A program made the position numbers and the translations under genes. DNA of 64,000 nucleotides from Marinobacter salinexigens (GTDB taxonomy: Bacteria > Pseudomonadota > Gammaproteobacteria > Pseudomonadales > Oleiphilaceae): positions 124,001 to 188,000 of the forward strand of contig NZ_VTUU01000005.1 in NCBI RefSeq assembly GCF_008370345.1, read 5' to 3'. The notes below the pieces were generated by a model. It searched no databases and was not told the origin of the DNA. It worked only from the letters and a program-made list of their open reading frames with translations. Positions 17,611-25,408 of the stretch are shown here, one piece after another; positions within the stretch are counted from its first letter, which is position 1, and each line of letters starts with the position of its first letter.

Positions 17611-18927
17611 TCAACGATTGATCACCGGGACCGCCCTGGGAAGGTCAACTATCACGGACAACCCACTTTTCGGAGCAGGTGAGAAGTTGAGGGTTCCACT
17701 GTAGCGTTCGACAATTTCTCGAACAATCGCCAGCCCAAGGCCATGGCCTGGGGTCTGCTCGTCCAGCCGCAACCCCCGTCGACCCAGATTGCCGATTTCA
17801 GCGTCCGCGACGCCGAGCCCATCGTCTGTTACGCCGATCTGCAGATTTCCGGAGTGTTGAACGAGTGACAGCTCCACGCATCGTTCCGACCATTTGCCTG
17901 CATTGTCCAGAAGTTTGCCCATGATTTCATTCAGGTCGTGCTCCTCGATCGGCCAGCGGGCGTCCTCCGGCAGGGAGCTCGACAGTTCAAAGGACTTTTC
18001 CGGGTATAGTCGCCCCAGCATCCAGACTAGATCCCGTGCCTGTTTCAGAGGGTAAGCGCTTTTCCCAACCTGTGGCCCTGCAAAGCGACTTCGGCGCATC
18101 TCGGCTTCAAGCTGTTTGTCGATGTCATTGAGTCTCGCGGTCATCTGAAGGCGGAGATCGTTGGAGAGCGGACGACTGGTGTCCTCAAGAATCTGCCGGA
18201 CGGCCGCAATGGGGGTTTTGACGCTGTGAGACAGATTCGCCAGCGCATCCCTTGATCGTTCCAGGCGTTGATCCAGCGAGTCGAGCAATTGGTTGAGCTG
18301 CTGGACCAGCGGTCGAAATTCCTCAGGTGCTTGGACATGAATCCGCGAGACCTTGCCATCCTGAAGTCGCTTCAGCGTGGCCTTCAGTTCGACGACAGGG
18401 CGCATGGGCAGATTGATACCGAACCAGATCACAACGACCAACAGCAGAATCAGCAGAATAGAGACGATGGCCGTCCACCCGTGCAACTCTGCCTGGCTGC
18501 GTTTCAGTGCGCCAAGATCCTCGGACACGATCACTACAATCGGCGTATCGCCGATCCGGAACGACTTTCGGTACGCAAGAATGCTCTTTGGGCCTTCGAC
18601 GGTGTCCGCATCCCGAACACGAACGGTCCCATCCTTTGCTGATTCTATTAACGACGTTAACACCGGTGCCCAGGAATCCGGGGAAATGATCGTTCTGGAC
18701 GGAGAATGTATGGCGAAGGCGTGGTGAAAGACTTCCTGAAAATAGTCACCAGTCTGGAGACTGTCCAATTGACCGCCAGAATCACGAATCTGATGCTCCA
18801 GAAAGGCGACCTCATCCTTGAGACGTGTCTCGACGAATTCCCGGGACATCCGGTCCAGTAAGAGGCCGTGAACCAGCCATGCAAGCCCCATTAGCGCAAT
18901 GCCCGCTGGCAGTAGCAATAAAAGCAA
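17611..18927 (-). CDS. PhoQ-like sensor histidine kinase, 5' end lost
   Basis: The 438-codon frame encodes a nearly complete kinase: first transmembrane helix (LLPAGIALMGLAWLVHGLLL), sensor segment, second helix, HAMP region, H-box SHSVKTPI (His near residue 235), N box LLDNAGKWS, DDGLGV and HGLGLAIV. It is a paralogue of the kinase at 13.4-14.7 kb. The frame has no ATG at its beginning. The only usable codon is a TTG inside the first helix, with no ribosome site, and a stop lies nine codons upstream. Natural kinases of this type have several basic residues before the helix. The DNA beyond the break belongs to a czcC gene on the other strand. Probably inactive or poorly expressed. Confidence 0.75.
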   Translation of the reverse strand: MLLLLLPAGIALMGLAWLVHGLLLDRMSREFVETRLKDEVAFLEHQIRDSGGQLDSLQTGDYFQEVFHHAFAIHSPSRTIISPDSWAPVLTSLIESAKDGTVRVRDADTVEGPKSILAYRKSFRIGDTPIVVIVSEDLGALKRSQAELHGWTAIVSILLILLLVVVIWFGINLPMRPVVELKATLKRLQDGKVSRIHVQAPEEFRPLVQQLNQLLDSLDQRLERSRDALANLSHSVKTPIAAVRQILEDTSRPLSNDLRLQMTARLNDIDKQLEAEMRRSRFAGPQVGKSAYPLKQARDLVWMLGRLYPEKSFELSSSLPEDARWPIEEHDLNEIMGKLLDNAGKWSERCVELSLVQHSGNLQIGVTDDGLGVADAEIGNLGRRGLRLDEQTPGHGLGLAIVREIVERYSGTLNFSPAPKSGLSVIVDLPRAVPVINR

Positions 18928-19988
18928 GGTGCACAGATACTTGGGCCGACCCGGTCATCAAGTATGGCATTGCGCCTGAAACTCTAGAGGGACCTAATAC
19001 AGTTGGGCATCGCTTTGAGGTAAGCCAGCAGCTGCCCTGGCCGGATCATCTGTCGGCGTCTCGCAAGGCAGCGGAGGCCGGAATGCTTGCCGCCCAGCAG
19101 GAGACTCAGTGGCTAATAAGGCAGCTGACAGCTCGCGTTAAGGAGGCGTATGCATATTGGTGGTATACCAATGAAGCGATCAATCTCCATCATGAGACAC
19201 GCGCTTTGGTAGAGCAACTGGCCACCGTAACGGAACAGAGGCTTGACTATGGCATCGGCTCGCAAAGTGAAATGCTCAGGGTCAAAACGGAGTTGGACAC
19301 TCTAGATGCCAGACTAGTAGAGCTGCAAGCGGAAAAGGCCGGGCTAGCCAGCGACCTGATTCCTCTGCTTGGGCGTCGTCCGACGGGGGCCAGTTTGCAA
19401 CTGACGGAGGCATCTGAAACGCTTCTGTTCGCCGATGGACAGTTGGAACCAGATCATCCGCTGATTCGGGCAGCCGAGGCAAGGGAAGCCGAGGCGCGCG
19501 CGCGGCTGGATGTTGCCGAAGTCGATCGTAGACCTACGTTCACAGCTAATGCCGGCTATAACAGCCTGTGGGCTGACGAGAGAAAACGTTGGGTCGTCGG
19601 CATTGGCGTTCGGATTCCATTTAGTGGGCAGCGCCAGCACAGCGCCGTTCGAAAGGCGACTGCCGAAGCCTCACAAAAACGATGGCTGGCCACTCAGGCT
19701 CAGCGGGAATGGCGGGCTTCGATCGCTAAACTGAGGGCAAGCGTTGAGGCCGGCCATGGTCGCCTGAACATCCTCAACGAGCGACACTTGCCAAACCAGC
19801 GCGCGCACTGGGAAGCCAGTCTGAACGAGCTGGCCAGTGGCACTGGCAGACTGGAGGACGCAATAAATAGCGCAAGACAGCTTACTGGGGTCAAACTCCG
19901 TCGAGCTGGGGTGATCCGTGATCTATATAGTGCCTCGGCCGGATACGAAGCCCTGATACCGGTGCGTACTATCAATGCGTTAAATTAA
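18928..19988 (+). pseudogene. 5'-truncated czcC-like outer-membrane channel gene
   Basis: Recognisable TolC/CzcC sequence begins at about position 18930 (DTWADPVIKYGIAPETLEG, then HRFEVSQQLPWP) and continues to a normal-looking end (YEALIPVRTINALN). The signal peptide and about the first 100 residues of a usual CzcC are missing. The open frame continues left to 18825, but that part is only the antisense of the histidine kinase. The truncation point coincides with the kinase's own lost 5' end, so one deletion broke both genes. The next gene has also been lost: an AAAGAGG ribosome site and an ATG at 20001 remain, then repeat DNA begins. Confidence 0.8.
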
Positions 19989-20007
19989 AGAGGTAATTCA
20001 ATGGTCA

Positions 20008-20063
20008 AGTCTTCGGGCATTTTGGATAGCACCAGAAAGTTCCATTCCAAATGCCCGAAGACT
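20008..20063. repeat. Long inverted repeat at broken operon end
   Basis: Arms of 19 and 18 bases (AGTCTTCGGGCATTTTGGA at 20008-20026, complementary arm at 20046-20063) pair with one bulged base around a 19-base loop. It starts seven bases after the orphan ATG left from the gene that followed czcC. It may be part of a small mobile repeat or act as a terminator. Confidence 0.65.
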
Positions 20064-20099
20064 CGAAAAAACCACTTGGACCAAAACTCATGAACCTTC

Positions 20100-20122
20100 C
20101 TGAATGTTCGCTTTGCGACCTC
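20100..20122 (+). repeat. Dispersed repeat core, copy 1
   Basis: A 23-base sequence built on GAATGTTCGCTTTGCGACC is repeated identically at 63749-63771 and with two changes at 62521-62542. Its GAATGTTCGCTTT half recurs inverted in the two long repeats at 49.3 and 57.0 kb. Confidence 0.75.
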
Positions 20123-20390
20123 AGCCTGCATTTCGCAGAAATTCAAGAATTGTGAGCGTCGAGACAATATTTTGCCTTGTACCTCGCACAAGGCTGGTGT
20201 AATTTCCAAATAGTGCCTCACCGGGTCATTCGGCACACCGCCTCGTCGGGACCCATCTCTCCAGATCGCGCACCTCCGCGCACCTTTACCCAAAGACAGA
20301 TTAATCAGACCTCTTTGATAGTCCCACCCCTCTCCTGAGGGTGTTTTGCCGTGCCTGTGAGTTTCTCAGGGCAGGGCAGACCGCCTTTTG
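20123..20390. other. Intergenic DNA, no gene recognised
   Basis: No credible coding sequence is seen. A leftward frame across the repeat (19985-20293) is open but looks like translated repeat DNA. This is the probable left edge zone of the mobile-element block. Confidence 0.4.
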
Positions 20391-20500
20391 GTTTCTCCGG
20401 ATCTTGTTGCTGCTTGTTCCCTGAACAGCGGCACCTGATAAGCATCCTCAATCTAGCCACGAAACGGATGCGATCGCCACGGCGATTTGGCTTAACACTA
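20391..20500 (+). repeat. Shared leader sequence, copy 1
   Basis: About 110 bases directly upstream of the first element gene align closely with 21152-21260. Shared blocks include ATCTTGTTGCTGC, CTGAAC, CGGCAC, a TGAT-AGC-TCCTCA pattern, GAAACGGA and GGCTTAACACT. It ends about 15 bases before the start codon, so it is probably transcribed or contains a promoter. Confidence 0.7.
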
Positions 20501-20514
20501 AACCGGAGAAAATT

Positions 20515-20805
20515 ATGTTTACTGCAAAAGAAAAACTCTTCATTCGAAATTCTGAACTTCATGCACGATGGAGAGCAGCAATGGTAAGCGTCAACGCAAG
20601 TTCAATGGCGCCCACATCTGTCGCTCTTTGGGAATTGCTCAATAACGGCGATCTCATCCAACTGGCTATCTATCTCGTTCTCACGATCATCATTGTGAGC
20701 CTAAACGTCATCTGCGCTGGAAAAATTGCTCATTACAAGCACTCTGTAGAGCGAATCCGAATGCGACTGGATCACCCTCCGAACAAGTCTGAAAGACTTG
20801 ATTAG
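20515..20805 (+). CDS. Small inner-membrane protein, unknown
   Basis: A 96-residue protein. A polar N-terminus is followed by one strong transmembrane helix (about 48-70: LIQLAIYLVLTIIIVSLNVI) and a basic C-terminal tail (KHSVERIRMRLDHPP). A GGAGAAA ribosome site precedes the ATG. It is the first gene of the mobile-element block. No family is recognised. The repeated leader just upstream suggests regulation shared with the gene at 21276. Confidence 0.6.
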   Translation: MFTAKEKLFIRNSELHARWRAAMVSVNASSMAPTSVALWELLNNGDLIQLAIYLVLTIIIVSLNVICAGKIAHYKHSVERIRMRLDHPPNKSERLD

Positions 20806-20845
20806 CGAGTAAAAATCCACCAACATTCTTAAAGAGACGCAACCT

Positions 20846-20983
20846 ATGGAGCCTTCCATGCTTATTTTTATGACTTGCTTTGTAGCCGTCGTAGTAAGCA
20901 GCGTTTTGATAGCGGCCCACATCGACTCGAAGAACGAGCAGCTATTGATTGCTGAAGTCGAACGCGAAGAGAAAAACCTCTAG
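20846..20983 (+). CDS. Tiny membrane protein (45 aa)
   Basis: ATG follows an AAGAGAC ribosome site. The product is 45 residues: one N-terminal hydrophobic helix (MLIFMTCFVAVVVSSVLIAA) and a charged tail ending in EREEKNL. It lies 40 bases after the previous membrane gene in the same direction, probably in the same transcript. Function unknown. Confidence 0.5.
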   Translation: MEPSMLIFMTCFVAVVVSSVLIAAHIDSKNEQLLIAEVEREEKNL

Positions 20984-21000
20984 GCCTACGGCCTTAACTC

Positions 21001-21060
21001 TGTTCGTTTTTACGAACACATCCCCGACAGACCGCATGATCCTCAGTTGATTCTCAACTG
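21001..21060 (+). terminator. Two hairpins after the tiny membrane gene
   Basis: TGTTCG/CGAACA with a T-rich loop (21001-21018) and CAGTTGA/TCAACTG with a 3-base loop (21044-21060) follow the 45-residue gene. They may end its transcript. Neither has a clear T-run. Confidence 0.35.
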
Positions 21061-21151
21061 CTAGGTTTCGTGCGTCTGCCTTTCCTTCCCTACCCCTCAC
21101 GAGCATTGCGGCCTGGACCCGTATCGGATCCAGACTTGAATGCTTTCCCTG

Positions 21152-21260
21152 TGATTCCTCGAATCTTGTTGCTGCAGTTCAACTGAACTCGGCACTTGAT
21201 CAGCGTCCTCACCTAGCCATGAAACGGACGCGGTTGCTACGGCAATTGGCTTAACACTCC
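21152..21260 (+). repeat. Shared leader sequence, copy 2
   Basis: This aligns over about 110 bases with 20391-20500. Conserved blocks (ATCTTGTTGCTGC, CTAGCCA, GAAACGGA, GGCTTAACACT) occur in the same order and spacing, again directly before a gene start. Confidence 0.7.
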
Positions 21261-21275
21261 AAAGGAATCACTCCC

Positions 21276-21512
21276 ATGAATCGAAGTGAACACGATGCCA
21301 ACAAGCATCTCTCTCAATTCGTCAACCACGTTGATGAGGTCATCCAACAGGCAATCGAAAAAGCGGACAAAGGACGTTTTGTCGTTGCCACTTCTGAGGC
21401 CGGAAATGTGCTGCTACTGCCGCACTTTAACGCCTCTCTGAGACAGAATCTGACTTGGGTCTATGACACCGAGTACGGGTATGTCTTCTCACCTGAGAAA
21501 AGGAGTGCTTGA
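21276..21512 (+). CDS. Hypothetical protein (78 aa)
   Basis: A small soluble protein of 78 residues with an N-terminal amphipathic helix (SQFVNHVDEVIQQAIEKAD) and a beta-rich second half (GRFVVATSEAGNVLLLPHF). AAAGGAATC lies before the start. Its stop overlaps the next gene start (TGATG), so the two are translationally coupled. No family recognised. Confidence 0.55.
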   Translation: MNRSEHDANKHLSQFVNHVDEVIQQAIEKADKGRFVVATSEAGNVLLLPHFNASLRQNLTWVYDTEYGYVFSPEKRSA

Positions 21513-21853
21513 TGGAACTCGTTTTGGGTCTGTCTGCAATCCTGGTCCTGATGTTCGGTAGCAGGATTATTGTTTTCCTGGTCGATCTCGGTTTCGAAAC
21601 TGGAGACCGTCTTCTCGCAGCGTGTGAACGTCGTTTGACGCTGTACACCAAAGCCTTGCTTCGAGGAATGGTCTTCGTGATTCGTTGGGTTCTCCATCGA
21701 TTCTACAAGCCTGAACCCGAGCAAATGACCATCCGGTCAATCATCGATTCTCCTGCTGAACTTCAGCACATGAGAAATCAGCACCTCCTTCAATCCGGCA
21801 AGCGAGCGCCTGTCGAGATTGAATACTCTCAACCTAAGCTCACGAGGAAATAA
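21512..21853 (+). CDS. Hypothetical membrane protein (113 aa)
   Basis: One N-terminal transmembrane segment ([20 protein letters not shown]) and a second possible one ([17 protein letters not shown]) are followed by a polar cytoplasmic tail. The AAAAGGAG ribosome site lies inside the preceding gene, and the ATG overlaps that gene's stop. It is two bases before ssb. This position next to single-strand binding and recombination genes suggests early element functions, but none can be named. Confidence 0.6.
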   Translation: MELVLGLSAILVLMFGSRIIVFLVDLGFETGDRLLAACERRLTLYTKALLRGMVFVIRWVLHRFYKPEPEQMTIRSIIDSPAELQHMRNQHLLQSGKRAPVEIEYSQPKLTRK

Positions 21854-21855
21854 TC

Positions 21856-22319
21856 ATGCTCAACAAAGCACAGCTCATTGGCCGTCTCGGTCAAAAAGAG
21901 GTTCGATCCATCCCAAACGGCAACCAGGTGGTTTCTTATTCAATCGCTACAACCAGTCTCTCAAGGACAAGGAAACTGGTGAATGGAAAGAGAACACCGA
22001 ATGGCACCGTTGCGTCAGTTTCAACAAGACTGCTGAGCACATCGGCATGAACGTTGAACCTGGAGATCTCTTGTTCCTTGAGGGCGAGTTGAGAACCAGG
22101 AAATGGCAAACCCAGAGCGGTGAAGATCGTTACACCACAGAAATCGTGGTCAATGATTTCCCACGCAAGCTGCCGAAGTATTTTTCCAAAAATGGTTCGC
22201 AGCAGGCCGCTCCCGCGCCACAGCCCCAACAGCAGGCTCATGCTTCACCGAGTCAGCCCGGGCATCTGGAACAGCCGCCAGTTGAAGCCTATGGCTTTGA
22301 CGACGACTACCCGTTCTAG
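21856..22319 (+). pseudogene. ssb: Single-stranded DNA-binding protein gene with frameshift
   Basis: The start [14 protein letters not shown] and [14 protein letters not shown] are clear SSB sequence in one frame. The continuation [17 protein letters not shown], then [15 protein letters not shown], is in a frame shifted by one base. The switch lies around 21950-21965, where one base appears to be missing. A Pro codon expected after GQK also seems absent. The C-terminal tip FDDDYPF is the acidic tail that recruits partner proteins. As written the gene cannot give a full SSB. Either the sequence has an error or the element relies on host SSB. Confidence 0.8.
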
Positions 22320-22341
22320 CGACTGGCTTTTTCACCGTAAA

Positions 22342-22369
22342 CCCGAATGGGGCTTCGACCCCAGACGGG
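22342..22369 (+). promoter_or_regulatory. Nested hairpin before gene 22401
   Basis: CCCG pairs with CGGG and, inside it, TGGGG with CCCCA around a 6-base loop. It lies 31 bases before the next start codon. Similar nested CCC..TGGGG..CCCCA..GGG hairpins precede several other genes in this block. Confidence 0.6.
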
Positions 22370-22400
22370 AGAGCCCCATCTTCGCGATGGAGACAACATC

Positions 22401-22592
22401 ATGGGGTTCTCAAGGAAAGAGGTTTATTACTGGCTGGAAACGGCAAGTGATGAACAACTTCAGGCGCACCTTCGCAATTCTCAGGAAATGCTGGTGCTTC
22501 TCACCGATCGGGAACAGATCAAATCTTTGAAGTGGCTTCGCAGTCGCATCATTGAGGAAATCAACGCCCGTAAAGAAGCTAAACAGTCTTAA
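22401..22592 (+). CDS. Hypothetical small protein (63 aa)
   Basis: A helical, charged 63-residue protein (SRKEVYYWLETASDEQLQAH and a C-terminal EEINARKEAKQS). The ATG at 22401 after GGAGAC is preferred over an ATG at 22347 that lies inside the upstream hairpin. It overlaps the end of a convergent gene by 14 bases. Unknown function. Confidence 0.55.
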   Translation: MGFSRKEVYYWLETASDEQLQAHLRNSQEMLVLLTDREQIKSLKWLRSRIIEEINARKEAKQS

Positions 22593-22899
22593 ACGACCGT
22601 TTCCGCTTCATCTTTTCGATCAGAGCTTTCTGCTCTTCATCTGACCCAAACGCGATGGATCTAATGGCCTGCCACTCAACAGTGTCCGGCTTACCTTCCA
22701 GCATACGGTCAGTTTCTTCTCTGAGGTAATCCATAAAGTAAGGACCTGCGGTCTTCCTTGCCTGGATATATGCCTCATACGTCTTGATAGATGTGGGATC
22801 AATGCCGGCTCTGGCCAGCAGCGGTCCTTCTTCCTCAAGTCCTACCGATGTGAACCTGAAATTGCCCTCGTCATCGACGATGTAATGGTTGGTCTGCAT
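22579..22899 (-). CDS. Hypothetical protein (106 aa), opposite strand
   Basis: The only leftward gene in the recombination block. The ATG at 22899 follows a GGAGAGGTGAGAG ribosome site, and the longer frame to 22998 is rejected because it runs into recT. The product begins with a beta-like segment (NHYIVDDEGNFRFTSVG) and is helical afterwards, ending in KMKRKRSF. Divergent from recT with 57 bases between starts, so it might be a small regulator of it. No HTH motif is evident. Confidence 0.5.
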   Translation of the reverse strand: MQTNHYIVDDEGNFRFTSVGLEEEGPLLARAGIDPTSIKTYEAYIQARKTAGPYFMDYLREETDRMLEGKPDTVEWQAIRSIAFGSDEEQKALIEKMKRKRSFKTV

Positions 22900-22956
22900 T
22901 TCTCTCACCTCTCCGGGAATTATCGCCCGGAATTCTTGACGCGCAAGGACCTTTTT

Positions 22957-23913
22957 ATGAATCAGGCACCTCAGGCAGTACAACCCGCTCAATGGCATCA
23001 GATCATTGAATCCTCAAAAGATAAGTTCAACAGCTCCAGTTTGGATTTCAAGCAGGAGCAGATCTTTGCCACCCAGCAGTTGATGAACAACTCCTATCTG
23101 CTGGATGTGGCTAAGAAGAACCTCTCATCACTTCGGCTTGCGATGTATAACGTCGCCGCGGTCGGATTGACGCTCAATCCCAACCAGGGCTTGGCGTTTT
23201 TGGTCCCCCGTCGTCTACGCCGCAATGAAGACGCCAAGGTCATGCTCGATATTTCCTATCGGGGATTGATTGCAATTGGCGTGGAAACCGGTGCGATTCG
23301 CTGGGCCAAGGCTGAACTGGTGTACGAGAAAGACCAGTTTTCCTACAAAGGCCCCGCCGAGAAGCCAGATCACGTCTGTGATCCCTTCTCGACGGATCGT
23401 GGCTCCATTCGGGGTGGTTACTGCATCGCAGAGCTACCTTCCGGGGGCGTTCTGGTCGAAGCCATGTCGAAAGCTGACATGGACAAGGTTCGGGACGTTT
23501 CTGAAGCCTTCAAAAAAGGTTTTGGACCCTGGGTCGATTGGGCTGAACAAATGATGTTGAAAAGCATCGTGAAGCGAGCCAGCAAGTGGTGGCCAATCTC
23601 GAACCCTCGCATGGCACAGGCACTCAGGATCCTTAACGAGGAGAACGGAGAAGGCCTGGCGATTCTGGCAAACCAGCACAAGCCGGTTACGCCTTCGGCG
23701 CTTCCTGCACCACCGCCAAGAGAAGAACTCTCGGCCCAACTGCTCAACACCGTGAAAAATCTGGTGGACCGGGCAAAGAACCAAAACGCTTTTGAAGCGT
23801 GCAAAGAGGTCATGATGGAGAGGATCAAAGATCCCTCTGAGCTGGCCTACGCTCTGGACGAATTGGATAAGGCGAAAGCCCAACCCGTCCCGTCCGCAGC
23901 GGTAAATCAATAA
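22957..23913 (+). CDS. recT: RecT-family single-strand annealing protein
   Basis: A 318-residue RecT/Bet-type annealase. Diagnostic segments are VAAVGLTLNPNQGLAFLVPRR near residue 65 and MLDISYRGLIAIGVETGAIRWAKAELVYE, then FGPWVDWAEQMMLKSIVKRASKWWP, all standard for RecT. A Pro-rich linker and a helical C-terminus follow. It anneals complementary strands produced by the exonuclease encoded 440 bases downstream, together forming a Red-like recombination pair. The start at 22957 is chosen for its AAGGAC site; the frame is open to 22885. Confidence 0.93.
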   Translation: MNQAPQAVQPAQWHQIIESSKDKFNSSSLDFKQEQIFATQQLMNNSYLLDVAKKNLSSLRLAMYNVAAVGLTLNPNQGLAFLVPRRLRRNEDAKVMLDISYRGLIAIGVETGAIRWAKAELVYEKDQFSYKGPAEKPDHVCDPFSTDRGSIRGGYCIAELPSGGVLVEAMSKADMDKVRDVSEAFKKGFGPWVDWAEQMMLKSIVKRASKWWPISNPRMAQALRILNEENGEGLAILANQHKPVTPSALPAPPPREELSAQLLNTVKNLVDRAKNQNAFEACKEVMMERIKDPSELAYALDELDKAKAQPVPSAAVNQ

Positions 23914-23921
23914 AACCTAAA

Positions 23922-23950
23922 CCCACTTGGGGCATGGACCCCAACGCGGG
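23922..23950 (+). promoter_or_regulatory. Nested hairpin before gene 23988
   Basis: CCC..GGG outside and TTGGGG/CCCCAA inside, with a 6-base loop, starting nine bases after recT and 37 bases before the next start. Confidence 0.65.
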
Positions 23951-23987
23951 TGTTCATGCCTCTCATCTCTACTCAAGAGGAATAATC

Positions 23988-24281
23988 ATGAATGCTCAAA
24001 CTCAACCAAAGATGACGATGTTCTACTTCGATAGCTTGGAGAAGATCCGCGACTACGACTCCTTCCGAGTCAAAGCCGTTTATCTGTCTCACTCGGAACC
24101 TCAGCGCAACGACGGCCGACCGAACTTCTATTCGGTCATCGGCCACCTCCGGCCCGGTGTTCAATTTCAATATCCGGAATTCCCGGTGGCTGACTTTCCA
24201 TCGGAAAGCTACGCGAGGATGTTTGCAGAACTCTGCGAACAGTACATCAAAGACTTTCCGGCCATGAGCCAGACAGCCTAA
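23988..24281 (+). CDS. Hypothetical protein (97 aa) between recT and exonuclease
   Basis: A 97-residue soluble protein (MFYFDSLEKIRDYDSF, then NFYSVIGHLRPGVQFQYPEFP). The start follows AAGAGGA. The frame is open further left, but the upstream part is the hairpin leader. No family recognised. Its place between annealase and exonuclease genes suggests an accessory recombination or inhibitor role, which is inference only. Confidence 0.6.
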   Translation: MNAQTQPKMTMFYFDSLEKIRDYDSFRVKAVYLSHSEPQRNDGRPNFYSVIGHLRPGVQFQYPEFPVADFPSESYARMFAELCEQYIKDFPAMSQTA

Positions 24282-24297
24282 ACACTCACTCTCTCAA

Positions 24298-24323
24298 CCC
24301 AATGGGGTAATGCACCCCTTGGG
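24298..24323 (+). promoter_or_regulatory. Nested hairpin before exonuclease gene
   Basis: CCC..GGG encloses GGGG..CCCC with a 7-base loop, 30 bases before the exonuclease start. A second GGGTAATGC/GCATTACCC pairing with the downstream segment (24305-24335) is also possible, giving alternative structures. Confidence 0.65.
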
Positions 24324-24352
24324 CGGCATTACCCCTCCTTTGGAGATTCGTA

Positions 24353-25357
24353 ATGCCGAAAATGACTGTAGTTGACCTGAACCAACGCTCTGAAGAATGG
24401 CTGAAATGGCGATCCCTGGGGATCACCGCAACAGATATTCCGGTAATCCTCGGACTGAGCCCCTATAAAACCCCCTGGCAACTTTGGGCTGAAAAGATCG
24501 GACGGATTAACCCGCCAGACCTTTCAGGAAATCCAAACATCCAGCGAGGTGTAAAACTCGAGGATGAGGCACGACAGATAGCCGAGGCTCGCTACGGCGA
24601 AATCTTGCTACCTGTTTGTGGTGAATGTGCGCGTTGGGATGTCCTCAGGGCATCGTTCGACGGCATCGATTCAAACAATTTGCCCTATGAGTTCAAGGCA
24701 CCTTCCAAGTCCGTTTGGGACGAACTTGAAACCAAAGGCATTGAGTCTGCGACCTTCAAGCTCTACGAAGCTCAGGTCCAGACACAGCTTACTGTGGCGG
24801 GTACCAGCGTCGGCCGGCTAATCTTTTACCGAGAAGACGGTTCGGATCAGGACTTCGAAATTCGACTGACGCCGGAGCGCGAAAACCAGATTCTTGAGGC
24901 TGCCAAGCAGTTTTGGGAGTTGGTACAGACCAAGACTCCACCTGAGCTCGATCCCGAACGCGACTGGTACATTCCAGAGGGCGGAAAGGAAAAATTCAAG
25001 TGGGAAGCTCACGCGGATGCCTGGCGGACGCAACAGGAACAGATCAAGTCCTTGAAGGACAGACTGAAGGTTCTTGAAAAAGACCAGAGGGATGTCCAAA
25101 AGGCCATGATCAACATGATGGGGCCTTTTCGCCACGCTGATGTTGGTGGCGTAAAAGTCACGCGCTTCGAAAAGTCGGGATCCGTCGACTATCTCAAATA
25201 CCTGAAGGAAAACTTCCCTGAGGTGGATTTGAACACAGAGCTGGAGAATTACCGCAAGCCTGTTCGTGAGGAGGTCCGGTTCACTCGTTCTGAGGATGAA
25301 CTGGTTAATCGCGACTTGGATGAGGTGATTACACCGGTCAAAGCGGCTTACTTCTAA
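24353..25357 (+). CDS. YqaJ-like (lambda-exonuclease-fold) recombinase exonuclease
   Basis: A 334-residue protein. The N-terminus RSEEWLKWRSLGITATDIPVI is the classic YqaJ signature, with an early Glu/Arg pair and the region GLSPYKTPWQLWAEKIGR. A PD-(D/E)XK-type core is suggested by ASFDGID and later LPYEFKAPS (an E-x-K pair). A coiled segment near 225-250 (IKSLKDRLKVLEKDQRDVQ) follows. It degrades one strand of double-stranded ends for RecT annealing, as in lambda Exo/Bet and SXT exo/bet. Followed by a strong terminator. Confidence 0.9.
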   Translation: MPKMTVVDLNQRSEEWLKWRSLGITATDIPVILGLSPYKTPWQLWAEKIGRINPPDLSGNPNIQRGVKLEDEARQIAEARYGEILLPVCGECARWDVLRASFDGIDSNNLPYEFKAPSKSVWDELETKGIESATFKLYEAQVQTQLTVAGTSVGRLIFYREDGSDQDFEIRLTPERENQILEAAKQFWELVQTKTPPELDPERDWYIPEGGKEKFKWEAHADAWRTQQEQIKSLKDRLKVLEKDQRDVQKAMINMMGPFRHADVGGVKVTRFEKSGSVDYLKYLKENFPEVDLNTELENYRKPVREEVRFTRSEDELVNRDLDEVITPVKAAYF

Positions 25358-25368
25358 ACCAGCAATGG

Positions 25369-25408
25369 CTGTTCCGGGGATTTTATCCTCGGAACAGTTC
25401 CATTTTTC
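25369..25408 (+). terminator. Terminator after exonuclease gene
   Basis: CTGTTCCG..GG pairs with CC..CGGAACAG around an AT-rich loop and is followed by TTCCATTTTT. Located 12 bases after the stop. Confidence 0.8.

Noticed and set aside
18825..18927. The first 34 codons of the open frame leading into the czcC remnant
   Set aside because: This part is only the antisense of the histidine kinase and has no signal peptide, so it was excluded from the czcC remnant.
19985..20293. A 102-codon leftward frame over the repeat region
   Set aside because: It translates the long inverted repeat and the dispersed repeat core, so its open state is explained by repeat DNA. No good ribosome site.
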